Of a DNA stretch of 64,000 nt, positions 47,616-58,971 are shown in pieces. Position 1 is the first letter of the stretch. Every line of letters begins with the position of its first letter. The notes under the pieces are model-generated. The model was given only the letters and a program-made list of their open reading frames with translations, had not been told where the DNA came from and made no database searches. The DNA is from Cycas panzhihuaensis. Lineage: Eukaryota; Cycadophyta. The position numbers were made by a program, and so were the translations under genes. Location: assembly GCA_023213395.1 (NCBI GenBank), contig CM041465.1, forward strand, positions 72,485,741 through 72,549,740. Reading direction: 5' to 3'.

Positions 47616-48262
47616 ATACACAACAAGCAAGTGATGGCAAACTTTAGCACACAAGTGAACACATAGTGGTTAGGATGCAAACCAAGGATAATGCATAGAA
47701 GCAGAAGCAATATTCACAAGTGCTTCAATACGTAGGCAATATTTTCATGTGATAGACAATGAAGGATAAAGGGTGAAACCTGATGGAAAGAACACATATA
47801 AATTGCCATGGACAAGACAAGTAGGTTAATATGAAATAAGACTAAATAGAGGTAACTAGGTTTCACATAGAAACAAATAGAGAAATAGAGGTAAATAGTC
47901 AAAAAAATAAAGACAATGATCTCAAAATAGAGATAAATGGCCCAAACAATTTCTTTTTGTTAATTTGGACCTGTATTCAAAATGGGGCCTAATGGGGTGA
48001 AATAGGTCATTATTCTTACCAAAGGAAAATAAACTTAATCATCAAAATAGCCCTCAAATGGGATTTTAATAAGGTTTTACCTCTTAATAGCCTATCAAAC
48101 AAACTTCAATTATGAACAATATATCATGGAGTAATTAAACTAAGAAAATAAACAAATATTTTACTTATAGAATGGGCTTGAAGTGACTCAATATAATTGG
48201 TAATCTTCAGTCAAATAACACATTGTTATGTCTCCTAATTTTAACTTCTTACCTCCACCAAC

Positions 48263-48300
48263 ACTCTTATACCATGTTAGAAAATCAGCCCTGGTGGTGG
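48263..48300 (-). other. possible minus-strand PBS and LTR end in copia C leader
   Basis: Plus-strand ACTCTTATACCATGTTAG reads on the minus strand as CTAACA followed by TGGTATAAGAGT, an LTR terminus with a PBS (10 of 12). No LTR body or coding can be tied to it. Confidence 0.3.
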
Positions 48301-48519
48301 CCTAATTAAGCTCATTAATAAAATTTTAAAGGAGGTAAAAGATGGTTCTAATTGAAGGGATAACTAATGAATATCCCAAATTTGAGGGATATGCTTGATT
48401 ATGCTTACTTTTACTACTTCTAGTTATGTTCATGATTGATTTATACTTGTGGTGGTTGATTTATAAATCTTTGTTTATTGATTTATATTTTAAATTAACT
48501 TTCTCATTATCATCTTTCT

Positions 48520-49680
48520 CCACTCTAAATTTTTTGGTTATTCCCAAATTTAATAGCAAAAATTATTTTATGTGATAAAAAAGAATTAAACCTACTCTAC
48601 AATTAAGAGAATTATAGAAGATTATTTCTAAAGGCTTTATAGCTCTTGTTCCTATTTCTCTTGTAACTCAGTTAACTCCTGATGAAGAGACAATTAAAGT
48701 TTAACTTAAGAGAAAATATAATAAAGCACTTTCATTCATTTTTTTCTACTATCGATGGTATAATTTTCCCTTATATTTATAATCTTGTAACTTCTCATGA
48801 TAAATGGAATACTTTAGAAATTTTATTTAAATGAGGAACTAATACAAGTATTCAAAACTTGAGAAGAAAATTTGAGAATCTCAAGATGTCTCCTTCTAAA
48901 CTTATTAATGCATTTGTCATTAGAGTTTAGGATGTTATTAATCAGTTCACTTCATTAGGTGAATAAGTTTCCAAATAAAGAGTTGTAGAAAAGATTCTTA
49001 GAAGTGTTGGAGAAGTAATGAATTTTGAGAATGTGACTACAATAATTAAAGTAGAAAAAGACTTATCAACATAAAATATTTATAAGTTACTCTCTATGAT
49101 TTTGATAATTGAAGAGAAAAATATCATAATTAAAGAATTGGAATAAGCTTTTACCTATAAGGCAAACTTAACAGGGTGATTCAAGAGACCATAAAAGCAA
49201 GGTCAAGGATATGCATCAACACCAACATCATCATTAGCATTTGCATTAACATAATTATCAGTATTTGGATAAGGAAGTTATGGATATAGATAAGGACAAG
49301 GCCAATTTTATACTTCAAGAAGGGAAAGATCTAGAGGAAGAAGTCATATTCCACCAAGAGGATAAAGTTCATCTCAAGGGAGAGGAAGAACACTATCTTA
49401 AGGAATTAGAAAAAGAAAAGGATTTATTCCAAATTTCTACAAATGTGGAATATAAGGATATTTCTCTTATGAATGTCAAAAGGATGATATGGCTAATACA
49501 ACTACAAATAGAAATAGAAATCTTTTCTATACAAGTTTGAATGTGGAATCTTCTAATGATAAGAATGATGAATGGTATATTATTTCTAGCTATTCTATAT
49601 ATATGCCCTATAACACTAAAATGTTTTCTAAACTTGAAGAAGAAAATAATCAAAGGAAAGATAATTTTTGAAATGATAAT
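48520..49680 (+). pseudogene. copia C gag
   Basis: Gag start with NYFMW-like and KGFIALVP, LTPDEET, followed by SVGEVMNFENVTTIIKVEKDL and an Arg/Gly/Ser-rich region (RRERSRGRSHIPPRG, 49320-49370). Zinc knuckle at about 49430-49480: FYKCGI-stop-GYFSYEC, with first Cys to Phe and His to Tyr. The protease starts in the same stretch, WYIISSYSIYM near 49573, where the family has WYIDSGCS: catalytic Asp is lost. Confidence 0.72.
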
Positions 49681-49782
49681 ATATAAGAAGTTCAAAGACA
49701 AGGAGTTATAAATATTAAAACATGTAATGACATCTTAGTTGTAAAATTTATGTATAATATCTTTATATCTAATATAATTTTA

Positions 49783-50162
49783 GGGCATCCACTTATACAT
49801 TATGATATAATCAATAAATTGGTTGGGTCTACCCACTTTGTCGATACATCGGCCAATTATATTCAAATATTTCAAGTCATTATGCTTATAAATTGAGCGT
49901 ATACCCTATGCTATGTACATTAAAAAAATTTACATATGGAAGCTCTACTAAAATTAAGAATGATCAGTCAACCAATTTGGAAATCAAATTGTTCTACAAT
50001 TTGTTTGCTCATTCATCTTATATTATTTTAGTTTATGTTTTTGATTTATATGTGAATGCACATATATTTGATCCTATCAACAAATTTAATAATAACTATA
50101 TAAATAAAAAGTGGAGAAAACAAAAGTATCCAAAATGTATTATTTCTATATGGATTAAAGAA
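49783..50162. other. 380-bp insert of unknown origin in copia C protease
   Basis: Flanked by AATTTTA at 49776-49782 and 50163-50169. Removing the insert and one repeat rejoins SNIIL with LLSVR, the normal copia protease-to-pre-integrase block. The insert starts GGGCATCCAC, ends GGATTAAAGAA, has no terminal inverted repeats or A-tail, and keeps CG sites (TGTCGATACATCGG) that are rare around it. It holds a 95-codon frame (49893-50180, start inside the insert) with no family I recognise. Confidence 0.62.
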
Positions 50163-51100
50163 AATTTTATTATCTGTTAGATAAATAATGGAACAATAGT
50201 ATAAGATATTTTTTGATAATGGTGAATGTGAAATTAGTAGTAAGTTAAACAATAGGATGATAGTTGTTAAAGGTCAAATGATCAATAATAGATTATTTAA
50301 ACTTGTACTTTCTCCATCAATCTAAGTACTTAATACTTCACTTTCAAATGAAATTATATTTTGGCATCATAGATTTGGACATCTCAATTATGGAGGACTT
50401 ATTACCTTAAGAAAGAAAGGTATAGTTATTAAACATCCATTCATACAAGGTAATAATGGAGTATGTGAATGTTACATTTATAGCAAACAACATAAAGAAA
50501 ACTTTCTAGATTCAAAATTTCAATCCAAATATCCACTATAATTTATACATATAAATTTATATGGTTCTATAAGTACACCAACATTTAGGAATGCCAAATT
50601 CTTCTTAATTCTTGTTTATGATTTTACAAAAAAAAAATTGGGTATATTTCCTTAGAGTGAAGTCTAAAATATTTTTAGGATTTATTAAATTCAAAGTAAT
50701 GGTTGAAAGTAAAAGTATAAAATGTATTTTCATAAGCTAGTTAAATAACAAATAACTTATAGATCATTTGATCCAGTAAAAAAGAAAGTTTTTATTAAGT
50801 AGAGATGTGATCTTTGATGAAAATACAATATTCAAACCTAAAGAAGATAAAGGAAAATAGGTTATAGTTGAAGTTAATTTAAAACCAATTCAAACTTCAT
50901 CATTTATAAGTTCAAGTTTAAATCAGAATTCAAGTTCAACTATGAGTTTATCATCCAACCCAAGCACAGAACAAGTTATAAGTCTAAAATGACTCTTTAA
51001 AAGTCATAATTCTAAAGTAATACTTGATAGAAATTTTAATCAAAGGTTCACAAGGTCTCAAATAAGAGTTAATTTTGTTTTAATAACTCAACTAATATAA
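50163..51100 (+). pseudogene. copia C integrase, core deleted
   Basis: LLSVR to FFDNGECEISS ends the protease. Pre-integrase: FWHHRFGHLNYGGL, CECYIYSKQH (one Cys to Tyr). Core start: IHINLYGSI (catalytic Asp to Asn) and FFLILVYDFTKKK. At about 50740 the frame jumps to SFDPVKKKVFIK, the integrase C-terminal block, so the middle of the core with the second and third catalytic residues is gone. A Ser/Asn-rich linker follows. Confidence 0.72.
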
Positions 51101-51129
51101 AATGATGAACCTTATTCCTTTAAAGAAGT

Positions 51130-52190
51130 TGTTACAAATAAAAATTAAATTGAACCAATGGAAGTTGAATATTATCCTTTGTATAGAAATAAAACATGGG
51201 ATTTGGTAGAGTTATTTGCTGACAAAGAATTAATTAGTACAAAGTAGATATGCAAAGCTAGAGACTTAATTCATAAATGTATGATAAGACTTATATCAAA
51301 GGGATATGCTCAATAGGAAGGAATTAATTATAAAGAAACCTTTGTTCCTACTTCTAGAATGGATACAATCAAAAGTATCTTATCTTTAATTACTCATCAA
51401 GGTTGGATCGTATATCATATAGATGTTAAGTTAGAATTTCTTAATGGATATATTAATAAAGAAATCTACATTACTCAACTTCAAGGATTCAAAGTTAATG
51501 GATATAAAAACTTAGTATACAAGTTAAAGGACATAAAAAGTTAGTATATAAGTTAAAGGACATAAAAACTTAGTATACAAGTTAAAAAACGTTTTGTATG
51601 GACTAAAACAAGCCCCAAGTTCTTGGTATTCTAGGATTGATAAATATTTTCAAGATACACAAATTTAAAAAAGTTCATCAAACTCAAATATATATGACAA
51701 GATTATAGAAACTTAAATTTTAATAATTTTTCTTTATGTCGATGATCTCATATACACTAGAAAGAATGATGAAATATTCTAGAAATTAAAAAATGACCTA
51801 AACTCAAAATTCAAAATGACAGATTTAGGATAATTATATTATTTTCTTAACATAAAAATTTTATAATGTGAAAGTGGTATCCTTATGTTACAAAGCAAAT
51901 ATACTATGGAAATTTTGAAGAAATTTAACATAAGTGGTTATAAATCAAGTTTTACTCGTGTTGAAGTTAAGTAAAAATGAAGATTCTATTTCAATTGATT
52001 CTACTTGTATTATCAAATTGATAAGAAATCTAATTTAATTGATGAATATGTGACCAAACATAGCATATGTAATAAACTTAACTTCAAGCTTCATGTTAAA
52101 ACCCAAAGAAGAAGATTGGGATGTAGAAAAGAGAATTCTAAAATACATCAAAGAAATATTGAATTATGGATTGTAGTATACTTCATGAGA
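51130..52190 (+). pseudogene. copia C reverse transcriptase
   Basis: EVEYYPLYRNKTWDLVEL, AKGYAQ-like at 51300, ETFVPTSRMDTIKSILSL, HIDVKLEFLNGYINKEIYI (51417-51475), then a 29-bp unit repeated three times (51504-51590) that shifts the frame. [20 protein letters not shown] sequence follows, and the active site FLYVDDLIYT at about 51733, both Asp intact, then KMTDLG, YFLNIKI, MLQSKYTMEILKKF. Confidence 0.8.
51504..51590 (+). repeat. 29-bp unit, three copies, in copia C RT
   Basis: Units 51504-51532, 51533-51561 and 51562-51588, each ATAAAAA.TTAGTATA.AAG plus TTAAA. Encodes KNLVYKLK once in normal elements; two extra copies (58 bp) shift the frame. Confidence 0.92.
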
Positions 52191-52194
52191 TAAA

Positions 52195-52620
52195 TTCAAA
52201 TTAGTTGGTTATTTAGATATAAATTTAATAAGAGATATTAAAGATAAAAAATCTATTTCAGCATATATATCCAATATTGATTTAGTATCAATAGCTTGGA
52301 ATACAAAGAAACAACTAGTAGTTTCTTTATCTATAGTAAAAGTCGAGTACAAAGCAATTGAAGTAGCAACACGAGAAGTGGTGTGGACTAAAAGAATTCT
52401 AAAAGATCTACATAAACTGACATTTATCTTCTATGATAATTAAAGTATAATTTAAATGACCAAGAATCTAGTTATGCATAACAAAATAAACCATATTGAA
52501 ATCAAACATTATTACATCAGAGAATTATTTTAGCATTAATAAATTAAACTTTGGTATTGCAAGATAGAAGACCAAGTTGTAGGCATTCTCACCAAAGTAT
52601 TATCAAAGACTAAGTATTTT
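52195..52620 (+). pseudogene. copia C RNase H
   Basis: LVGYLDINLIRDIKDKKSISA, WNTKKQLVVSLSIVKVEYKAI, REVVWTKRILKDL, FYDN-stop, KNLVMHNKINHIEIKHYYIREL, and the C-terminal DQVVGILTKVLS. Catalytic Asp (YLDI) and Glu (KVEY) kept; the third, usually D in CDNQS, is in FYDN. Confidence 0.82.
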
Positions 52621-52669
52621 TAACAAAGAGAAAATATTAGTATAATACCAAATATAAATTATAGAGTAC

Positions 52670-52947
52670 TATTAGAATATAATACGCATTTATCATATGA
52701 AATATAATTGGCTAGGTAAAAGGTCATGTATAATTGGTCAATATAGAGGCTAAATATTATTGGATATAAGTGAGGCAAATGATTCTCACATATGCCCATA
52801 GCATGACTATATTAAAATGTAATAGGTAAGGTATAATCAATGATTATTGATTATAATAGAAATATCATGATACTATTCTATTGAGAGGTATCTCATGATA
52901 CCAATCTATTCATGGGCAATAATACTCTATGGTTTAATTTTCTAATA
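52670..52947 (+). repeat. 3' LTR of copia C
   Basis: 278 bp, TATTAGAATATAATACGC to AATTTTCTAATA; partner of 47324-47603. Confidence 0.9.
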
Positions 52948-53040
52948 ATTACTACTTTTTAAAATAAATTAAATATTGATACTAACTTTAATATTGAATA
53001 TCAATCAAAGATATAAATAGCATTTGGTTTTCTCAACATG

Positions 53041-53830
53041 TTAATTAGTGGCAATGGCATCTTACATATCAAGGGTATTATACTACATTGAAGTAGATAT
53101 GGGATATGGTTGTGAATGTATTTAAGCATAAGGATAATACTAGAGCCCTGAACTTATGGAGTCAATTATATAACCTAAAAATGATTAAGAAAAAACTGGA
53201 AAACATATGATATGTGAGATTAATTTAAGATCAACTATTGACTATAGGTGATATCATTCTTAATTCAGAGATCATTGCCTATATATTAAGAAATCTACCA
53301 CCCTGATATGAGAACTTCACAACCACATTGACTTTATTTGATAAATCATCTATGTTGGATATTAATTATTTAGAATCATTATTTATGGAACATGAGTAGA
53401 TGCTAGAGCATATACACAATGAATCATATGGAGAGCTATCACCCAAATCAAAAGGTAAGAATCCCTTTGTTCTAAAGAAAAATATATCTTCTAAACCTAT
53501 AGTTCAAAAGGAAAGACTAAGAGCTTCAAAGGGATAATACAAGTTAAAGTGTTATCATTGTAGGAAGTTAGATTACATCAAAAAGGATTATTGGGAATAG
53601 AAACAATAATAATATCAACCCCAACAATAGAGGTAACAACCATGATAATAATAACCACCTAGATAACATGGTCATGTTACAAATATAATAAAGGAAACAC
53701 CTATTAAAATTACAAAATGATTATTTATTATAGCATACAAAATAGGTTTAGATACACTAGATGTTTAGTTCATTGATTCTAGTGTATCAAGATACATGAC
53801 TAGAAGGTTATAATGATTAAAATAATAACC
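53041..53830 (+). pseudogene. copia D gag and protease start
   Basis: Frame blocks: NTRALNLWSQLYNLKM (53140), QLLTIGDIILNSEIIAYIL, RNLPP-stop-YENFTTTL, YLESLFMEHE, a Lys-rich linker and a zinc knuckle LKCYHCRKLDYIKKDYW (53548-53600), with Cys-X2-Cys intact, His and last Cys both Tyr. Protease: FIDSSVSRYMTR (53768), family DSGASRHMT; Gly is Ser. Breaks off at the copia E target site. Confidence 0.78.
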
Positions 53831-53835
53831 TAATA

Positions 53836-54358
53836 TGTTGGATATATTGAACACTTTATAAGTGTTACATATGTATAAGGAGGTTAAAATTTTAGTCTTT
53901 CTTTAGTGCAATTTTCTCCTCCAACCTTCTATAGGGGGATCTAAGGGAGATAGCAGTTCCCTTTGGCAAGGGGGGTATACCCCCCCCCCCCTTCCTTTGC
54001 AAAGCATAGGTTTGGGCGTGATAGACCCCAAAGTAAATTTTAGGGTTAAAATAGAAAAGAGAATTAGGGTTATTCATCATAAAGACCCTAGATCTAATTA
54101 TTTAGATCTTGTACCATCTTATGACATTTTTTATATAACCTAAATTAGATAATTCTTTGTAGAGTGGATGAGTTGATGAGGTAAGTTGAGGTTTCATCTC
54201 TATAATTCTTTAGCTTTTCCTCAGATTAATAAAAGGTCTATGCTTAGACCTAAATCTCTTAGTGTTCTTTGTTGTGTGCTTGATTTGTTTATGTTATTTA
54301 TTATTTACATATTTAAAGTTCTATTAATATTGCTTTCACAGTTATATTTTACTCTTCA
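53836..54358 (+). repeat. 5' LTR of copia E
   Basis: 523 bp, TGTTGGATATATTGAAC to TTTTACTCTTCA. Contains the 16-bp palindrome GGGGGGTATACCCCCC (53970-53985) inside a C12 run. Confidence 0.92.
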
Positions 54359-54360
54359 TT

Positions 54361-54372
54361 TAGTATCAAAGC
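54361..54372 (+). promoter_or_regulatory. primer-binding site of copia E
   Basis: TAGTATCAAAGC, 10 of 12 to the initiator-Met tRNA complement. Confidence 0.8.
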
Positions 54373-54444
54373 TAAGGGTTTTAGTTCTGTGGGAAGCCAT
54401 TTAGTAAGTGGGAGTTTAGTTTGGTGAACTTAAGTATAAAGATT

Positions 54445-55240
54445 ATGGTAAGCATTATGAAGATAGAGATTGAAAAGTTTAATAACCAAAACTTTAAGTT
54501 GTGGAAGCTAAAGATGAGAAATATTCTCATCAAAAAAGATTAGTGGATCAATGTAGCAGGAATAAAACATGCAACTATGGGTGGTGAAGGATAGAAGAAG
54601 CTTGATTGAAAAGTAATTAGTTCGATAAGGTTATACCTTTTAGACACAGTGTAATTGAATGTTACATAGAGCCTACAACCAAAGATTTATGGACAAAGTT
54701 ACGGGCTTTGTATCAAACTAAGTCCTTAGTTAATAAGCTATTTCTTTGAAAAAAGTTCTATTCACTCAAGATGAGTGATAGAGATGTAGTTGTAGATTAT
54801 TTCACTATATTTAATATTGTGGTAAGCCAACTTACTTTAATTGGGATAATAATGTATGAAGAAGATAAGCATATTACCTTGTTATGTTCGCTTCCTAATT
54901 CCTAAGGTAAACTTATGATGACGATTAGTAGCAAGCTTGCTCCCACCCTAAAATTTGAAGATGTTATTACGACTCTACTATTAGAAGAGATAAGGTAAAA
55001 ATCTTATAAAGATTATTTAAAAGAAGCATTAACAGTAAGAGGTCAAATGTTGAATCATGACTAACAAAATCCTAGGAACAGATAGCCAAAATCTAAAGGG
55101 AAATATAAATCTCTAAGTAGAGGCCCATTGATATGTTGGAGATGTAGGAAGGTTAGCCATATAAAGAGCTAGTATCGAGTCAAGGTTAACAAGGAAAAGT
55201 CATGTGAAGTTACTTCTTCCATGGTAGCAAAATCCTTTAA
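54445..55240 (+). pseudogene. copia E gag
   Basis: ATG at 54445: MVSIMKIEIEKFNNQNFKLW, KMRNILIKKD, then frames equivalent to copia B Gag (ALYQTKSLVNKLFL region at 54710, DRDVVVDYFT, LLCSLPNS). Zinc knuckle at 55137-55180: CWRCRKVSHIKS-stop-Y, three ligands kept, the last Cys now Tyr. Stops at Trp/Gln codons. Confidence 0.85.
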
Positions 55241-55279
55241 TGAAGTTGATGGCAATGTTTATTTAGCAACCTCAGGTAG

Positions 55280-56470
55280 GTTATTAAATGTCAAGTCTTG
55301 GTTAATTGATTCTAGTGCTTTACTTCATATTACTCCCTATAGATAGTGGTTTTGTGAATACATAAGTATTGATAAAGGTGAAGTATTTCTTAGGGATCAT
55401 TACCCATATAAAATTATGGGTCATGGAAGGGAGAAGGTTCAATTTAGAGATGGAAGGGTTAAAACTAGCCCTGATGTGAGCCATATTATTGGTTTGGCTA
55501 TGAGTCTATTGTCTGTTAGTCAATTATGTGATGCATGAATAGAAGTGATTTTTAATAAAGATAGTTACAAAATGGTACAAGGAGAATTGGTATTAACAAG
55601 AAGGGTTCAATTTAGAATGTTATATAAGCTTAATGTAAGAATATTATGTGCTGATAATTGTAGTCTAGTTATTACAAAAAGTAGTAATAATATATATAGG
55701 ACCCAAATATCACTTACTAGTAAAACTATGTTGTGGTATTAGAGATTGAGCCATATTGGAGAGAAAGGCCTCCATGATTTATTCCCCAAAGGTATGGCAG
55801 AAGATATCTTTGGAATTAATGACTCATTTGATTTTGATTTCTATGAATATTATATGTATAGAAAATAGAATCATATTAGTTTTCCTTCAAGCTCAAAGAG
55901 AGCAAAGGGTATTCTACAATTAGTGCATAGTGATGTTTTTAGACCTGTTAATGTACCCTCATTAGGTAGGTCTAAATTCTTTATCTCATTTATAGATGAT
56001 TTCTTGAGAAAAACACAATTGTATTTTCTCAGGAAGAAATCTGAGGTCTTCAAAAAATTTAAACAATTCAAGGCCTTGGTCAAGAATTAGAGTGATAAGC
56101 AGATCAAGGTACTAAGGATTAATAATAGAGGTGAGTTTTGCTCAAAGAAGTTTCAGTAATTCTATAAGTAATATGGAATAACAAAGTAACAGATAATTCC
56201 CTATATACCACACCAGAACAAAGTTATTGAAAGGATGAATAGGACCTTGTTAGAGAGATCAAGAAGTATACTCATTGTTGATGGATTAGAGAAGAAATTC
56301 TAGGCTAAGGCTATGATGTCTATAAGCTACCTAATAAACATATCACCAATAACTTCTTTAGTGTATAAAACACCTAAAAAAGTGTGGTCTAATAAGAAAC
56401 CATATCTTAGTCATCTTAAAGTTTTTGGTTGTGAAGCTTTTATGCATGTTCCTAAATAGCAGAGGACTAA
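55280..56470 (+). pseudogene. copia E protease and integrase
   Basis: Protease SWLIDSSALLHITP (55295): family DSGAS, Gly is Ser. Pre-integrase: LWY-stop-RLSHIGEKGLHDLF; the Cys pair is lost (YEYYMYRK for CEHCVYGK). Core: VHSDVFRPV keeps the first Asp, FISFIDDFLRKTQLYFL follows, INNRGEF has Asn for the second Asp, HQNKVIERMNRTLLERSRS keeps the Glu, and YLINISPITSLVYKTPKKVW ends it. One fewer catalytic residue than copia B. Confidence 0.85.
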
Positions 56471-56859
56471 GATTGATTTCAAAACATAAAGGAATATTTT
56501 TTATTAGTTATGGTGATGGTGTTAAAGGGTACAAATTTTATAACCTTGAAATATAAAATGTTGTGTATAGTCATGATGTTATCTTTAGAGAGGAGTTCAA
56601 GTCTCTAAAGAAAGATGAAGAACCAAAGAATGAAGACTCTAAGAAGGTATAATTTGAGGTAAAGGATAAAGATTATATATCAGAATATGAGTTAGCTAAA
56701 GAAGAAGGACCAGCTATAAAGGTAGCTCAATTTAAAGAACCCCACATCTTAAGGAGATCAACTTGTAAGAGAAGACAACCTAATAGGTATATTCTTAAAG
56801 ACTTTCATCACTCATTTTTTATTTTATCTTCTACAAATGATAATTTAGGAACTATTTGA

Positions 56860-57790
56860 AAGGATCTGGAGTCAAAAGAGAGCTAAATTTGGATGAAGGC
56901 TATTAAAAAAGAAATGATGACCTTCGATAAAAATAACACATGGAATTTGGTGGATCTATCTAATGGTAGAAAACCTGTTGATAACAAATATATCTTCAAG
57001 AAGAAGTTTTGGGTAGATGGTACTATGAAAAAGTATAAGGCTCACTTAGTAGCAAAGGGCTATACCTAGGTTAAGGGAATAGATTTTAGTGAGGTATTTT
57101 CTCCTATTACAAAAATAACTTCAATTAGATTTTTATTAGCCGCAGCAACTACTTATGACCTTAAGGTGGATTAAATAGATGTGAAGACTACATTTCTTCA
57201 CGGTGACCTTAAGAAAGAAATTTATATATTATAGCTTAAAGGTTTTAAAGTTACAAGGAAGGAGAATATGGTGTGTAGGTTAAAGAAGATATTATATGGC
57301 TTGAAATAGTTATTGAGGATGTGGTATTAGTAGTTTAATTTACATATGTTGGTAGATGGATTTGTGCATAACAAAGTAGATCATTGTGTCTATTATAAAT
57401 AGGTTTGTGATCACTTTGTTATTCTAGCATTATATATTGATGATATATTTTTAGTTAGTAACAATAAAGAAATGAATCAACTTGTGAAAGGCCAACTAGC
57501 ATCTCATTTTGAGATAAAGGACCTTGGTCTTGCACATTTTATTTTGGGCATTGAGATTAAAAGGGATAGGAGAAATAGGAAGATTTGGCCTAGCCAAAGA
57601 TGGTACATTGAGTCAATATTACAACGATTAGGTTATAGGATAGTAAACCAGTCAATATTCCTCTTCTTATTAGTTTAAAATTATTAGTAAAATAATGCCC
57701 AAAAACTCACCAAGAAGTTGAAGACATAGCATTTGTCCCTTTTGCTAGTGTTGTTGGTAGCCTGATATATGCAATGGTCTACACTTGACC
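56860..57790 (+). pseudogene. copia E reverse transcriptase
   Basis: MKAIKKEMMTFDKNNTWNLVDL, KYIFKKKFWVDGTM, KAHLVAKGYT, IDFSEVFSPI, IDVKTTFLHGDLKKEIYI, LYGLK-stop (Gln), then the active site LYIDDIFLVSNNKEMN at 57430, a conservative Val to Ile with both Asp kept. HFEIKDLGLAHFILGIEIKR follows in a 68-codon open stretch. A frameshift at about 57640 leads into the RNase H connection. Confidence 0.86.
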
Positions 57791-57879
57791 AAACATTACA
57801 CATGCAATGAGAGCAGTTAGTAGGTACATGTCAAACCCAAGTAAGGAGTATTGGGTGGTTATGAAAAGGATTTTCAAGT

Positions 57880-58310
57880 ATTTGTAGGGTACATCAAACT
57901 ATGGAATTTACTATTAAATAGAACCTAAGAGGTTTTGTTGATGTTGATTAGGCTGGAGATCTTAACAACAGAAGATCTATAAGCAGGCATGTTTTTACCC
58001 TTTATGGTGGCACAGTCAGTTGGATGAGCAAAAGACAACAAGTTGTGGCACTTTCTAGTATAAAAGAAGGGTATATGACAGCTACCCATGTATGTAAGGA
58101 AGTAGTTTGGTTACAAAGATTATGCATAGATGTTAGCTTTAAGCAGAATGTTGTGAAGGTAGATTATTATAGTCAAAGTGCAATCTACCTAACAAAGAAT
58201 CCCACTGTTCATGCTCAATTGAAGCATATTGATGTACAATTCTATTTTGTGAGAGAAATGGTTCAAGATTACAAAATATTGCTACATAAGAGAATGTTGT
58301 AGATTTATTG
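57880..58310 (+). pseudogene. copia E RNase H
   Basis: RGFVDVD-stop-AGDLNNRRSISRHVF, VSWMSKRQQVVALSSIKEGYM, EVVWLQRLCIDVSF, VDYYSQSAIYLTKN, HIDVQFYFVREMVQDYK. First Asp present; the usual STAEAEY Glu pair reads SIKEGY; the CDNQS Asp is Tyr (DYYSQS). The polypurine tract ACAAGTGGAAGAT (58417-58429) follows. Confidence 0.86.
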
Positions 58311-58429
58311 ACCAAGGTTGTTAGCACAGAAAAATTTAAATGATGTAAAAAGGCAATGGGTGTTTGTGATTTTGGCATTAAGTAGTTGTGTATGCAAATT
58401 TCTTATAAAGTATTCAACAAGTGGAAGAT

Positions 58430-58966
58430 TATTAGATATGTTGAATACTTTACAAGTGTTATATATGTATAAAGAGGTTAAAATTTTGATCCTTCTTTGG
58501 TACAGTTTTCCCTTCCAACCTCCTACGAGGGGATCCTAGAGGGGCAATAGCCCTATTTGAAAGGGGGGTGCAGAGGGGGGAGATGTCTTCCCCCCCAGCA
58601 AAGTAGGGGTTCAGGGGAAGTAGCCCCTAAAGCAAATTTTAGGGTTCAAATAGAAAATAGAATTAGGGTTATTAATCATAAAGATCGTAGATCTGAAAAT
58701 TCAGACCTTGTACCTTCTTATAACATTCTTTATATAACCTGAATTAGGCAATTTTTTGTAGAGTGTACAGAGTGGATGAGTTGATGAGATGAGCCAGGGT
58801 TTCATCTCCATAATTCTTTAGCTTTTACTCAAATTAATAAAAGATTTATGCTTAGAGTTGAATCTCCTAATATTCTTTATTGTGTGCTTGATTTGTTTAT
58901 GTTATTTGTTCTTTGCATTATTAAAGTTCTGTTAATATTACTTTCACGGTTATATTTTGCTCTTCA
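58430..58966 (+). repeat. 3' LTR of copia E
   Basis: 537 bp, TATTAGATATGTTGAATAC to TTTTGCTCTTCA. The G/C block here reads AGGGGGGTGCAGAGGGGGG, spacer, CCCCCCC (58561-58598), unlike the 5' copy. Confidence 0.92.
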
Positions 58967-58971
58967 TAATA

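Larger units (their letters stand above)
47324..52947 (+). mobile_element. Ty1/copia element C, full-length, degenerate
   Basis: 5624 bp with matching LTRs of 280 and 278 bp and perfect TSD ATTAC (47319-47323, 52948-52952). Order: LTR, PBS, leader, gag, protease remnant carrying a 380-bp insert, shortened integrase, RT with intact YVDD, RNase H, LTR. Unrelated in LTR sequence to copia 1, B or E. It lies just upstream of copia D gag and may have landed in the D 5' LTR. Confidence 0.9.
53836..58966 (+). mobile_element. Ty1/copia element E, full-length, degenerate
   Basis: 5131 bp with LTRs 53836-54358 and 58430-58966 and perfect TSD TAATA (53831-53835, 58967-58971). Same family as copia B: near-identical protein blocks and LTR 3' halves (GGTCTATGCTTAGACCT, GTGCTTGATTTGTTTATG), but a different U3 that resembles copia 1. 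All domains are present with stops. Confidence 0.93.

Noticed and set aside
49783-49900. Resemblance of LGHP...DIIN to plastid matK
   Set aside because: Only a few residues agree and the flanking residues do not follow matK, so I do not call it a plastid fragment; a database search would decide.
51504-51590. CRISPR-like array
   Set aside because: Units are contiguous without spacers and fall in an RT gene; this is a tandem duplication.
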